A stretch of DNA of 64,000 bases from Parapedobacter sp037190485 (GTDB lineage Bacteria; Bacteroidota; Bacteroidia; Sphingobacteriales; Sphingobacteriaceae): NCBI GenBank assembly GCA_037190485.1, contig JBBCJB010000002.1, positions 355,119 to 419,118 on the forward strand. The letters are read 5' to 3'. Each line of letters begins with the position of its first letter. Positions within the stretch are counted from its first letter, which is position 1. Shown piece after piece: positions 35,697 through 44,835 of this stretch. Both the position numbers and the translations under genes were made by a program. A model generated the notes under the pieces. The model saw only the letters and a list, made by a program, of their open reading frames with translations. It was not told the origin of the DNA and did no database searches.

Positions 35697-35733
35697 TGTC
35701 CGATATCGGACACCTGTTGTGCGGTAGCGGACA
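35697..35733. promoter_or_regulatory. Tandem 16-bp palindromic operator upstream of adaptor-permease operon
   Basis: TGTCCGATATCGGACA (35697-35712) is a perfect palindrome. TGTGCGGTAGCGGACA (35718-35733) matches it at 13 of 16 positions. The start-to-start distance is 21 bases, two helical turns, so two regulator dimers would sit on the same face. Toward the HlyD gene on the minus strand, TTGGCACGGCATTGT (35632-35646) resembles a sigma-54 promoter but its spacing is one base short. An enhancer-binding activator or a classical repressor are both possible. Confidence 0.55.
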
Positions 35734-35739
35734 GGATGG

Positions 35740-37047
35740 CTACAACCGATCCACCAACTTTTCGAACGCCATACCGCGTGACGCCTTCAGGAGTACGCAA
35801 GCGCCTGCGATAGGCCGGTTTTCCAGCGCCTCCGCGGCTTCTTCGGTGGTGGCGTAAAACTCGGCTTCGGCATGGCGATGGCGCAGGAATGCATGGCCGA
35901 CGAAGACCGTGCGCGAAGCCCCAACCGAACGCGCAAGTGCGACCACCTTGCCGTGTTCTTCATGCGCATCATCGCCCATCTCGAACATGTCGCCCAAGAT
36001 GACGACCTTGTTGGCGGCTTCCAAGAACCGTAGGTTGTCGAGCGCAGCGGCCATGCTGCTGGCATTGGCGTTGTAGTAGTCGCGGATTACCGTGTTGTGA
36101 GCGGTTTTGGTTAATTGAGACCGGTTGTTGGTGGGCGTATAGGTGCTTAGCCCGTTATTGATGCTGTCGGGAAATAACCCGAAATGACGACCGATGGCGA
36201 TGGCCGCCAGGATATTCTCGGCATTGTAAGCACCGGTTAGTTGGGTATGGAGGGTATGGCGGTCGGTATCCCCTTTCGCGTGCCAACTCATTTCGAGCAA
36301 CGGACCGGTCGAAACCAATTCACCCACCACGTCGTTCGCAGCCGAAAACCCGTAGGTAATCACGTGGGGAATGGCACGGGCGGCGGCCATCTCGTGGAGG
36401 AAGGGATTGTCTGCCTGAAGGAAAAGTGTTCCTTCTCCGCAGGTGGCCAGGTGATCGTACAGTTCGCCCTTGGCCTTCTTCACCCCCTCGAAACTGCCGA
36501 ACCCTTCCAGGTGCGCCTTGCCCACGTTGGTGATCAGCCCATGCGTCGGGAAAGCGATGCCACACAGGAAAGCGATTTCGCCCACGTGGTTGGCCCCCAT
36601 CTCAATGATCGCGACTTCGGTTTCATCGGGAATGGATAGTATCGTCAGCGGTACCCCGATGTGGTTGTTCAGGTTGCCTCGCGTGGCAAAGGTCTTGAAT
36701 CCCTGCGACAATACGGCCGCCATCAGCTCCTTGGTGGTCGTCTTCCCATTGGTTCCGGTAATGCCGATGAACGGTATCTGGAGACTCGTGCGGTGGCAGC
36801 GCGCCAATCCCTGCAATGCGGCCAGCACATCGTCGACCAGCAGGAAACGGTCGTCTTGCCGGTACTCCGGTTCGTCGATGATGGCGTAGCTCGCGCCTTT
36901 TCCCAGCGCCTCGGCAGCAAACGCATTGCCGTTGAAACGCTCGCCTTTCAGCGCGAAAAACAGGCTCTCCGGCCGGATGTTGCGGGTATCGGTGCTGATG
37001 ACCGGGTGTTTGCGGAAGTACGGGTATAGCGCTTGGGGATCCATCAT
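35740..37047 (-). CDS. murF: UDP-N-acetylmuramoyl-tripeptide--D-alanyl-D-alanine ligase
   Basis: A 435-residue Mur ligase that adds D-Ala-D-Ala to the cytoplasmic peptidoglycan precursor. The N-terminal substrate domain begins ISTDTRNIRPESLFFALKGERFNGNAFA. The ATP loop is GITGTNGKTTTKELMAAVL (about 95-113). Other blocks are ATRGNLNNHIGVPLTIL, IEMGANHVGEIAFL and YYNANASSMAAALDNL. C-terminal VILGDMFEMGDDAHEEH is typical of MurF. It is divergent from the amidase, with about 50 bases between the starts. The end of the gene adjoins the palindromic operator of the downstream adaptor operon. Confidence 0.95.
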   Translation of the reverse strand: MMDPQALYPYFRKHPVISTDTRNIRPESLFFALKGERFNGNAFAAEALGKGASYAIIDEPEYRQDDRFLLVDDVLAALQGLARCHRTSLQIPFIGITGTNGKTTTKELMAAVLSQGFKTFATRGNLNNHIGVPLTILSIPDETEVAIIEMGANHVGEIAFLCGIAFPTHGLITNVGKAHLEGFGSFEGVKKAKGELYDHLATCGEGTLFLQADNPFLHEMAAARAIPHVITYGFSAANDVVGELVSTGPLLEMSWHAKGDTDRHTLHTQLTGAYNAENILAAIAIGRHFGLFPDSINNGLSTYTPTNNRSQLTKTAHNTVIRDYYNANASSMAAALDNLRFLEAANKVVILGDMFEMGDDAHEEHGKVVALARSVGASRTVFVGHAFLRHRHAEAEFYATTEEAAEALENRPIAGACVLLKASRGMAFEKLVDRL

Positions 37048-37096
37048 GATGCAAGTTTAGGGAAAAGTTGCGAATATTTTCCGTATCCTTGTTTTG

Positions 37097-38872
37097 ATGA
37101 ACACAGCAGGCACAACGAATCGTATTATCGTACGTTTATGGTTAATTGTTAGCTTCCTTTGCCCACTTTCGGTCGTATACGGGCAACAGCCGCGGTTGAA
37201 GCTGGTGTCGCCCGCGTCAGACAGCACCATGGCCAACGAGTCGACGGTTTATTTCCGGGGCACCACGGATCCCAATAGTAAATTGGTGCTCAATGGGTCG
37301 GAAGTCACGGTGTACAACACCGGTGTTTTTGCCGCCGCGATGGGGCTCTGCCCCGGGCGCAACGCGTTCGAGGTGTTGCACGTATCCGGATTGGATACCG
37401 TACGCAAGTCCTTGATCGTGCAGTACGAACCGCCCGTGCCGCCACAGCCCACGGTAGGCTTTGCCATCGAATATGCACGGGTCTTGCCCCAAGGGGAGCT
37501 TTGGCTGCAACCGGGCGAACAACTCCAGGTGGAGCTAAAGGCCACGCCCGGTATGCAGGCTACATTTTTCCGCGACATCCCGATGCATGAGATCGATGCG
37601 GCAGACGCCGGCGTGGCGGGGATCTACCGCGGTGAATACACCGTCCAGCCCACCGACGTCTTGAACGGCGGCACCATCTCCTTCACGCTGCGCGATCCGG
37701 TGGCAAACAACCAACGGACGCTCCAAAGCGACGAACGGGTCACTTTCCTGACGCAACACCATACGCTGACCGGGCTCACCACCGCAGCTGAAGTCCCGCT
37801 GTTTTACGGCTTGGGTACCGACCGCCTCGGCGGTGCCCGCATGGGCCACCTCGCTGGTGGCGTCAAGCTGGAAATCATCGGCAAGCGACAGGACATGTAT
37901 CGGGTCAGGCTGTCGTCGCAGACGCAGGCGTACGTCCCGGCCAGCCAGGTACGGCTACAACAGGGGGTGCATTTCCGTCCGTACTCGCTCACCGGCAGTT
38001 GGTCGGTCTATACGGATGGCAAGCACGATTACGTCGCCATCGGGCTGGATGAACGGCTGCCCTATACGTCCATCCAACAACAGGATCCCACCCGCATCGT
38101 CCTGGATATCCATGGCGCAGTGTCCAACAGCAATTGGATCACGCAGAAAGACAGCCTTCGCGCCATCAAGAACGTGTGGTACGAACAGGTTGCGGACGAT
38201 GTGTTCCGGGTGTACATCGAACCCCGCGCCCAGCAGCTGTGGGGGTATTCCATTGGCTACGAAGGCAATCGGCTCATCGTGCGGGTGAAACCGCAACCGT
38301 CGGAATTGGCCCTGCGCAAGCTGACCATTGCCGTTGACGCCGGTCATGGCGGTAGTAACAGCGGAGCGGCCGGTATGACCGGCGTGCTGGAGAAAGGGCT
38401 GAACCTGTCCATGGCCCTCAAGTTGCGCGAAGCCTTGCGCAAAGCGGGCGCCAACGTCATCATGACACGCGAAAACGACCGATCGTTCGGTAACGCCGCG
38501 CGGCTGCGGTGGCTCAAGCAGCAGGACCCTGACATCCTGATCAGCATCCACTGCAATTCGGCCCGCAACCCGTTGGTACAAGGCGCCTCCACCTATTACC
38601 GCCACCATGCCTTCCGCCCGGTTTCACAGCACATTTACACCGCGATGCGCAACAAACTGGGCCTGGCCGACTTCGGTAACGTCGGCGGCTTCAATTTCAC
38701 GCTCAATTCGCCCACCGAATTCCCGTCGGTACTGGTGGAAGTGGCCTTCATGTCCAATCCCGCCGATGAGGAACGGTTGTTGGACAAGCGGTTTCATGAC
38801 GACGTGGCGCTCAGCATCGTGGAGGGACTTTCGAATTTTTTGATGCATACCCCAACAGCCGGGTTACTATAG
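37097..38872 (+). CDS. N-acetylmuramoyl-L-alanine amidase with signal peptide
   Basis: A 591-residue exported cell-wall amidase. The signal peptide (about 8-30) ends near VVYGQQ. An Ig-like N-terminal segment (35-110) and a middle region with an SH3-like stretch (about 240-295, MYRVRLSSQTQAYVPASQVRL) come before a C-terminal Amidase_3 domain (about 400-585). Zn ligands and catalytic residues are in IAVDAGHGGSNSGA, a Glu in GVLEKGLNL, ISIHCNSA and VLVEVAFMSNPADE. It cleaves stem peptides from glycan strands during growth or division. The start at 37097 (ATG) is preferred to a TTG one codon earlier. Its 3-prime end overlaps the convergent pirin-like gene by six bases. Confidence 0.9.
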   Translation: MNTAGTTNRIIVRLWLIVSFLCPLSVVYGQQPRLKLVSPASDSTMANESTVYFRGTTDPNSKLVLNGSEVTVYNTGVFAAAMGLCPGRNAFEVLHVSGLDTVRKSLIVQYEPPVPPQPTVGFAIEYARVLPQGELWLQPGEQLQVELKATPGMQATFFRDIPMHEIDAADAGVAGIYRGEYTVQPTDVLNGGTISFTLRDPVANNQRTLQSDERVTFLTQHHTLTGLTTAAEVPLFYGLGTDRLGGARMGHLAGGVKLEIIGKRQDMYRVRLSSQTQAYVPASQVRLQQGVHFRPYSLTGSWSVYTDGKHDYVAIGLDERLPYTSIQQQDPTRIVLDIHGAVSNSNWITQKDSLRAIKNVWYEQVADDVFRVYIEPRAQQLWGYSIGYEGNRLIVRVKPQPSELALRKLTIAVDAGHGGSNSGAAGMTGVLEKGLNLSMALKLREALRKAGANVIMTRENDRSFGNAARLRWLKQQDPDILISIHCNSARNPLVQGASTYYRHHAFRPVSQHIYTAMRNKLGLADFGNVGGFNFTLNSPTEFPSVLVEVAFMSNPADEERLLDKRFHDDVALSIVEGLSNFLMHTPTAGLL

Positions 38873-39571
38873 TACATGCATTACCAATACCAGCGATTCA
38901 TCGGCCAGCGACTCCAATGCTACCGATGGGGTATCCCAAAGCATCAGGGCATCTTTACTGCATAGCAGGCGCCCTTCAACTTCAACCGCGCCTTGAATCG
39001 CCAAAACAAATACATGTCGACCTCGGTGTATCGGTAGGCGATATTCTCCCCGATATTGGAAACTCCCGATATAGGCATCGAAGGGGTGTTTGCCTCGGGC
39101 CTCATCTTGTCCAAAATGAACAGCCAGTAATTCGTTCGTATGGGAGGCCAAATCGAATCCATGAGATATCCCAATGGGGGAACCCAAAACGGGCATCCCG
39201 CTTTTCTGGCCTATTCCGATGACAATTGCGCTGCTCCAATAGTCGCGAAGCGGATTAACCAAGGCAACATGGTCCCGCTCCATAAAATCGGCCCGTGCTG
39301 CCCGGCCTGCATAGACATACGTATCGTTCCTGCTGTCTTTTGCCTCCCTACGGAGTTTCACCCCCCCATTAACGGGCAGTACCAGGATCGAACACCAGGC
39401 TTCCGTATCAAACCGATAGCTTGCCGATGGCCCCAGCTCGACATCGACAACCCCGATTTTGTATGCACCCGGCGTGCAGTCCGAAGAAAATGAAGACGCG
39501 GTAAATGTCTCTTGCGTAACAACATGCCGATGTTCAGCGGGGTAAATGGTTCCGGGAATCTGTCTAGTCAT
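38867..39571 (-). CDS. Pirin-like / quercetinase C-terminal-type cupin protein
   Basis: A 234-residue protein with two cupin-like halves. The clearest resemblance is to the small pirin-related proteins of Bacteroidota (opening MTRQIPGTIYPAEHRHVV, C-terminal beta domain GRHVFVLAIQGAVEVEGRLLCSKDALMLWD). The usual metal-binding His set is not obvious. The start overlaps the stop of the upstream unknown gene, so the pair is coupled. Function unknown; a quercetinase or redox-sensing role is known for some pirins only. Confidence 0.6.
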   Translation of the reverse strand: MTRQIPGTIYPAEHRHVVTQETFTASSFSSDCTPGAYKIGVVDVELGPSASYRFDTEAWCSILVLPVNGGVKLRREAKDSRNDTYVYAGRAARADFMERDHVALVNPLRDYWSSAIVIGIGQKSGMPVLGSPIGISHGFDLASHTNELLAVHFGQDEARGKHPFDAYIGSFQYRGEYRLPIHRGRHVFVLAIQGAVEVEGRLLCSKDALMLWDTPSVALESLADESLVLVMHVL

Positions 39572-40079
39572 CGCATTTTGGGTACTGAATGAAATTAATG
39601 CTTACATACGGCGGCAACTTGAACAATTTCGTGGGTAGCGGGCCGGTCGTTGCGTCTGACGGTTCAGCCAATAACACGTACTCGCCGATGGTATCGAGCC
39701 ACCAAAGGGGTTCCGAAATAAAACTGATGGAAACCCGATGAATACGGGGATCATGGATAGCCGAATCGATGATTTCAAATCGATAAGTCTTAAAATGCAA
39801 GAATCGCCTACCGAGGTTATCCAATACATCCGGAACCAGGTCTTGCAATTGTTTCAGGTAATTGGCCACGCTCGTACTGACCAAAAAATGCAACTGTCGC
39901 GACTCGGGAACCTGGCGCACCAGTTCGGAAAAACGGGCACATCGTCCATCGGGATCGAAACGTTGCACCTGCATCCGATACTCCGCATGCGAATCTTCGA
40001 ACACCATCTTTTCCCAAGCCGTGCGTGGGTTGTGCGCGATTATTTTCCGATAACATAGGGTGATTACACGATTGCACAT
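39564..40079 (-). CDS. Protein of unknown function
   Basis: A 171-residue protein I do not recognise. No signal peptide or membrane segment is seen. It is rich in Arg, His, Tyr and Trp (AHNPRTAWEKMVFEDSHAEYRMQVQRFD, ISEPLWWLDTIGEYVLL). An in-frame ATG at 40007 would give 147 residues. It overlaps the pirin-like gene by eight bases and follows the intradiol-dioxygenase-like gene by 23 bases, so all three probably share a transcript. Confidence 0.5.
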   Translation of the reverse strand: MCNRVITLCYRKIIAHNPRTAWEKMVFEDSHAEYRMQVQRFDPDGRCARFSELVRQVPESRQLHFLVSTSVANYLKQLQDLVPDVLDNLGRRFLHFKTYRFEIIDSAIHDPRIHRVSISFISEPLWWLDTIGEYVLLAEPSDATTGPLPTKLFKLPPYVSINFIQYPKCDD

Positions 40080-40102
40080 GGCGCCTTGAACTCGTATCGC
40101 CC

Positions 40103-40822
40103 TTAGGCGTTGACCCTGATGGTGATGGAGAGATCGAAACCCGTAGCGAGACTACCGGTAATCGTACTCATTTGCCTACTTACCGAGTCATGAAACACAT
40201 TGTCTCGCGCATTGTAGGTGTATCCCGACATCCCCTTGGTATAACCGTAGGCAGCCCCTGTGCTGTTTACCGTGGCCGATAGGTCGTCGGGAAAGGCAAT
40301 CTGCGTGACCAGTAGCGATTTCCCTGACGAATTGAAGATGTGCACGTGGATATGCGTAGCCCTGCTTTGGTACCAGCCCGGGAAGATGGTCTGGAAGGTA
40401 ACCAGCCCCTGTCCATCACTCACCTGCCTACCCCGGAAGAAATAGACATCGGTAAAGTCGGTACGTTGCATCTGCGTATTGCCATATTGCGAATAATTGC
40501 CGTCTACGTCGCAGTGCCAGATGTCTACGATCGCCCCTTCCACGGGTATACAGTCGCTGTTGCTGTTCACGACCGTAATGTTGGCCGACATCTTCGCGCC
40601 CGTCTTGCCGTCGATGATATTGCTTCGTTCAAGAGAAGATGGGCTTTTCGTTGGAAATGGCCCCTCCGTCTCGGGGGGAGAAACAACGCAACTACCGTCG
40701 ATTTCCACGTCTGTGCCAGCGTAGACATCATCTACCCCCGTATCTTTCTTGCACGAGGCCAGGACCGACGGTGTAGCCACCGCAAAAAGGCTTAATGATT
40801 TCAAAAATTTCTTCCGTTCCAT
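40103..40822 (-). CDS. Intradiol ring-cleavage dioxygenase-like lipoprotein
   Basis: A 239-residue exported protein. The N-terminus MERKKFLKSLSLFAVATPSVLASC has a lipobox-like end with Cys24. The dioxygenase core begins at PPETEGPFPTKSP. The expected iron ligands are all visible: Tyr in VDIWHCDVDGNYSQYG, and Tyr, His and His in GWYQSRATHIHVHIF. Family members cleave catechols with Fe(III). Extracytoplasmic lipoprotein versions are frequent in Bacteroidota and fungi, with unknown natural substrates. Neighbours give no clear pathway. Confidence 0.8.
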   Translation of the reverse strand: MERKKFLKSLSLFAVATPSVLASCKKDTGVDDVYAGTDVEIDGSCVVSPPETEGPFPTKSPSSLERSNIIDGKTGAKMSANITVVNSNSDCIPVEGAIVDIWHCDVDGNYSQYGNTQMQRTDFTDVYFFRGRQVSDGQGLVTFQTIFPGWYQSRATHIHVHIFNSSGKSLLVTQIAFPDDLSATVNSTGAAYGYTKGMSGYTYNARDNVFHDSVSRQMSTITGSLATGFDLSITIRVNA

Positions 40823-40888
40823 ATCGTTGCTTAGTTAATCGTTAACCCCACGTGAATGCATACACTTTCGGCGGTGATCGAAACGCGG

Positions 40889-41875
40889 CTACCATGGATT
40901 CGGCACAAAGCGCCACATGTCGTCAAATGGCGTGCTTCCACTCCTCCCGGTAACGATGTAGGCCGCTCCATCATAGACGAACGTCACCGCCTGATGCCTG
41001 TACGAACCGAAGAAGACCTGATGTTCGACCCAGTAGTCGCCAGACGCTACGTACCGCCACGTGCTTCCGGTAGCCGACCCGTTGTAGCTTGTGGTACCGC
41101 CGCTGATGAACGCCGTTCCGTCCAGCACGAAAGCCGACGGATTCAACCGCGTGAGGCTGTACGTATAGTCGTCATCCCGTCCCGACAGCGGTTCCTTTTC
41201 GCTCCACGACGTGCCGTCAAACATGTAAAAGTTTGCCACATTCAGATTGTTGTTCGTGCCACCTCCCAGGTAGGCCAGCCCATTCAGGACAAACGCAAAG
41301 GAAAAGGCACGCTTCGCAGGCGTACTGTTCACCTTGGTCCACTGTTTGGAATTTGCCGAAAACGCGTAAAAATCATTGTAATCCTGTCCGTCGGCATCAC
41401 GCCCGGTGCCTACATAGCCCACCCCGTCAAGGCTGAACGCCACCGCACCATAACGGGCCACGCCGGGAAACTCGGCTACGGCGCCCCAAGAATCGCTTGC
41501 GGGATCGTATTCATACCAGTCGTTGAACATCAGGGTCGAGTTCGTGCCAAGCCCTACATATCCCTTTCCGCCCGCCACGAATGCAACGGCATTGTTTCGC
41601 GCCGCCCCGGGGAAATCGGCCATCCGCGTCCAGGTCTGCTGGCCAGGATTGTACCGCCACGTGTCCGTAAAGCGATTGGAATTGGTTCCATAACCCGTGG
41701 TTACGTAGGTATAGTCGCCTATCGTAAATCCCGCTGCTCCGCTGCGTGGCAGCCCCTCGAAATCGGCAACCCTCACCCATTCGTCGGGCTCGTCGTCATC
41801 GCTGCTTGTACATGCGCCCAACGACAGGAACACCACCACGATCAAGAAAAACTTGGTTAATTGTATTGTTTTCAT
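40889..41875 (-). CDS. Kelch-repeat lipoprotein
   Basis: A 328-residue lipoprotein (FLIVVVFLSLGACTSSDDDE, lipid Cys near residue 22) followed by an acidic linker. Six Kelch-like repeats then form a beta-propeller; each has a pattern such as ARNNAVAFVAGGKGYVGLGTN ... WYEYDPASDSWG. The Asp-rich linker after Cys suggests surface export in Bacteroidota. The start lies four bases after the DUF4270 stop. DUF4270-Kelch pairs are often seen in this phylum; the function is unknown. Confidence 0.83.
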   Translation of the reverse strand: MKTIQLTKFFLIVVVFLSLGACTSSDDDEPDEWVRVADFEGLPRSGAAGFTIGDYTYVTTGYGTNSNRFTDTWRYNPGQQTWTRMADFPGAARNNAVAFVAGGKGYVGLGTNSTLMFNDWYEYDPASDSWGAVAEFPGVARYGAVAFSLDGVGYVGTGRDADGQDYNDFYAFSANSKQWTKVNSTPAKRAFSFAFVLNGLAYLGGGTNNNLNVANFYMFDGTSWSEKEPLSGRDDDYTYSLTRLNPSAFVLDGTAFISGGTTSYNGSATGSTWRYVASGDYWVEHQVFFGSYRHQAVTFVYDGAAYIVTGRSGSTPFDDMWRFVPNPW

Positions 41876-41879
41876 CTAC

Positions 41880-43268
41880 TTAAAATTTTACGTACACTAA
41901 ATTCAATTTGATGGCGGGTCGGTCGCCGTTTGAGGCGATACCTAACCGGTTCACCGTACCCATCAAACCGGCCGTCGGCAACGAGAGCAGCAGGCTTTCG
42001 GCCTCGCTGCCCGTGCCGTTGCGCATTTCGCTCAGGTACTGGGTCAGGTCAAACACGTACCTCCCGTTGCCCGCACCCCCAGCCTGGCCGGGTGACTGGT
42101 AGTAGCCCGTTTGCGATGATCCATCGCCATAACTAGCGCTCAGCAGCGACGTGGGCGTGCCGTATTGATTGGCTACCATCATGATCAACGACGCTGGTGG
42201 TGCAAACGTACCGTATGCGGACTGGTCGGTTTCGATGATCAGCTGCGCTTTACTCACGGCAATGTTCCCATCGTTGACAAACTCCTTGGCACTTGGGAAA
42301 CGTAACCGGGTCACGATGCCGGACGTCCCTTGGATAAAGGTCTGTTGTCCGGTAAGCGAGGCTGGAATCTCGGGCTGGCTGTACGAAAGGTTTGCCAATG
42401 CGGTGGCTTCCCGGTCTGCCTGCGCGTGATTGAATTGATAACTGGTCGATCCGATCCCAAATACCAAGGTGTCCGAAACACGTCTGCCATCCGTTTGCCG
42501 CTCGTACGAATAATGCAGGTTCAGCGCCAATGTATCGCGCAGTCCGATTACGCAAGCGGCAGCGGCTTCCGGCACCAATACGAACCCTTTCAGGAAATCG
42601 GCAAAATCATCCGAATTGGTTAGCCGCGTGTCGTTGCTCTTCGCCAGTTCAAAAAGCTCGCGCCCTAGCGCCTCATCCAATTTGATCTTTATCGTATCGT
42701 TCACCGTGTTGGGCCGCGGGGAGCATACCACCTTCCCGACAGGGCTGGCACCATAAGCGAATCGCTGGTCGCTCCACAAGGTCTCTCCAGACACGAAAAC
42801 CGGGTATTCGTCGTCTTCCAGTGCGATGGGCAATGCGGCTAGCTCCACATCTTCCAAGAGGCGATGCAGTGCCAGCCCGAACTGTTGGGAGGTATCACCG
42901 TAAAAATATTTGGTATACAATAAGGTCAGCGAGAGCGAATCGAACACCGCATCGGTTGGCAGTTCCGAGATCGACAAGCCGGCATTGCTTACGGTAAAGT
43001 AGGAAGACAGTGAAAGGCCGCCCAAATCGCCGTCTTGCAGACCACCCACCAGCATGGAACCTGTCGCAGCGGTAGGCAATGGATCCAACAGGTAGGTACT
43101 CGCGGCTACGGTGAATGTATCGACCGCATGTACGCCAAGCCGTCCGTCATCGCCATCCAAGCCGATGTTTTCGCCTCCTTTGCATGACGGCTGCAACGCC
43201 CCGAGTGCAATAAAAACTACGACGAAAACCGACAACGCATTAAACCAATTCCTATTCGACATGTCCAT
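41880..43268 (-). CDS. DUF4270-family lipoprotein
   Basis: A 462-residue exported protein. A hydrophobic leader is followed by Cys in ALQPSCKGGENIGLD, typical of DUF4270 lipoproteins (C...GxxiG). The body is beta-rich with VGGLQDGDLGGLSLSSYFTV and VFDSLSLTLLYTKYFYGDTSQQFGLALHRL. The ATG at 43268 follows a TTG one codon earlier. The role is unknown. It is followed by the Kelch lipoprotein and is divergent from the two-component genes at 43357, which may control it. Confidence 0.83.
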   Translation of the reverse strand: MDMSNRNWFNALSVFVVVFIALGALQPSCKGGENIGLDGDDGRLGVHAVDTFTVAASTYLLDPLPTAATGSMLVGGLQDGDLGGLSLSSYFTVSNAGLSISELPTDAVFDSLSLTLLYTKYFYGDTSQQFGLALHRLLEDVELAALPIALEDDEYPVFVSGETLWSDQRFAYGASPVGKVVCSPRPNTVNDTIKIKLDEALGRELFELAKSNDTRLTNSDDFADFLKGFVLVPEAAAACVIGLRDTLALNLHYSYERQTDGRRVSDTLVFGIGSTSYQFNHAQADREATALANLSYSQPEIPASLTGQQTFIQGTSGIVTRLRFPSAKEFVNDGNIAVSKAQLIIETDQSAYGTFAPPASLIMMVANQYGTPTSLLSASYGDGSSQTGYYQSPGQAGGAGNGRYVFDLTQYLSEMRNGTGSEAESLLLSLPTAGLMGTVNRLGIASNGDRPAIKLNLVYVKF

Positions 43269-43356
43269 CAACTAAACACAAATAAAACTGTTGCAAAACT
43301 GCCGATATCGAATGTTAATGAATATTACAATTTGTTAAATATGGTTAATCGCCAAC

Positions 43357-44835
43357 ATGAAGCTCAAGCGAAACCTTAGATTGATCTTGATCCTTTTCGT
43401 GTCAACGGGTGTTGGCATCACCCTGGTATTGGCGTCCTGGCTCTACGGCAGCTACCACCAACGGATGGAACTGTTTTTGGCAACCGCCGAGCGGACGATG
43501 TTCGACGCGATCCAGGAGACGGTCCAAACACAGGAACCGCTGCGCACTCCACGCCCCCCTTTTTCCCAACACTTGATCGCCGAAATCGCACGGGCGTACC
43601 CCGAAATCCATGTGGATTCGTTGGCTGCGCTATTCGACAGATTCCGCGGTCAGCCTGGGCCACCCATGCTTGGCCCAGACTTGCGTTTCGTATCGGAGAA
43701 GCCCCCTGTAAACAGGCCTGGACAGCTTTTGCCCCATTTCCTGTTTGAGCGAACCGCATTCGGTCGGCAATCGATGGCCGCGATAGCACGCTCCTTTTCG
43801 CAAGGCCTGCAAGCCCAGGGCATCAACACCGACTTTGTCATCGACGTGCTCACGATTGGCCCCAGGAACGAACACCTCCACCCCGATTCCGCGCGGTCGA
43901 CCATGTCCTTGCAGCGGCATCGGTTGGACAGCGCCACGGCGAGCGGCTTGGCCATCCGTCCAATCTTGATCGACCCCGAACAGGGCCGATTCATTACTGC
44001 CAGTTTCCACCATCCCTGGCAATACATCCTCTACAGCCTCAGCTGGCAATTGATCATCTCGGTCGTCTTGGTCGTCACGCTCATCGGCTGTTTCTTCTAC
44101 TTGTTTCACACCATTTTCAAGCAGAATGAATTGGCGCTCCTCCGCCGGGCGTTCATCAACAACATCACCCATGAACTGCGCACGCCCGTGGCTACGGTAT
44201 CTGCCGCTGTACAGGCCCTACAAAGCTATACCGCTTCGGAAGACGTGGCGCGGCGCGACAAATACCTCGCCATCTCAAAAGAAGAACTGGATCATCTGGC
44301 CACGATGATCGACAACGTGCTCCAAGTGGCAGAGGGCGACCAATTAACGATCAAAAGGCTGAATGTACAGGAAATCGATTTGGTGCAAATCGTGCAGCGC
44401 TGCGTAGAAAAGGCCTACATCCATCATCGGCAGAAACAAGTGGCTTTCTTTTTCGAGCCGGCGACCACAGCGGTATCCATCCGGGCCGATGGCGAGCACC
44501 TTCGCAATGTGGTGTCCAACCTCTTGGACAACGCCGCAAAATATGGCGCCACCGAGGTTCGCGTTGCGTTGCTGGCCGAAGCGAAATCCAAACATATCGA
44601 ATTGCAGGTTCATGATAACGGTGCGGGAATACCCATGGCCTACCAAGATCGGATCTTCGAGCCTTTCTTCCGCGTACCGGAAGGGGATTTGCACGGCGTC
44701 AAGGGCAATGGTCTCGGTTTATCGTATGTAAAGCAGGTAATCGTGCAACACCAGGGTACCATCCGTGTAAAAAGCCGACCCGGAGAAGGCTCCCTATTTA
44801 CGTTGACGATACCCAAAAATGGCGTCCATGATTGA
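43357..44835 (+). CDS. Membrane sensor histidine kinase
   Basis: A 492-residue kinase with membrane segments at about 8-30 and 226-250 enclosing a 190-residue periplasmic sensor domain of no recognised family. HisKA has His272 (FINNITHELRTPVATVSAA). HATPase blocks are NLLDNAAKYGAT, VHDNGAGIPMAY and VKGNGLGLSYVKQVI. It overlaps its response regulator gene. The pair is divergent from the DUF4270-Kelch operon, with 88 bases between the starts, so that operon is a plausible target. Confidence 0.9.
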   Translation: MKLKRNLRLILILFVSTGVGITLVLASWLYGSYHQRMELFLATAERTMFDAIQETVQTQEPLRTPRPPFSQHLIAEIARAYPEIHVDSLAALFDRFRGQPGPPMLGPDLRFVSEKPPVNRPGQLLPHFLFERTAFGRQSMAAIARSFSQGLQAQGINTDFVIDVLTIGPRNEHLHPDSARSTMSLQRHRLDSATASGLAIRPILIDPEQGRFITASFHHPWQYILYSLSWQLIISVVLVVTLIGCFFYLFHTIFKQNELALLRRAFINNITHELRTPVATVSAAVQALQSYTASEDVARRDKYLAISKEELDHLATMIDNVLQVAEGDQLTIKRLNVQEIDLVQIVQRCVEKAYIHHRQKQVAFFFEPATTAVSIRADGEHLRNVVSNLLDNAAKYGATEVRVALLAEAKSKHIELQVHDNGAGIPMAYQDRIFEPFFRVPEGDLHGVKGNGLGLSYVKQVIVQHQGTIRVKSRPGEGSLFTLTIPKNGVHD

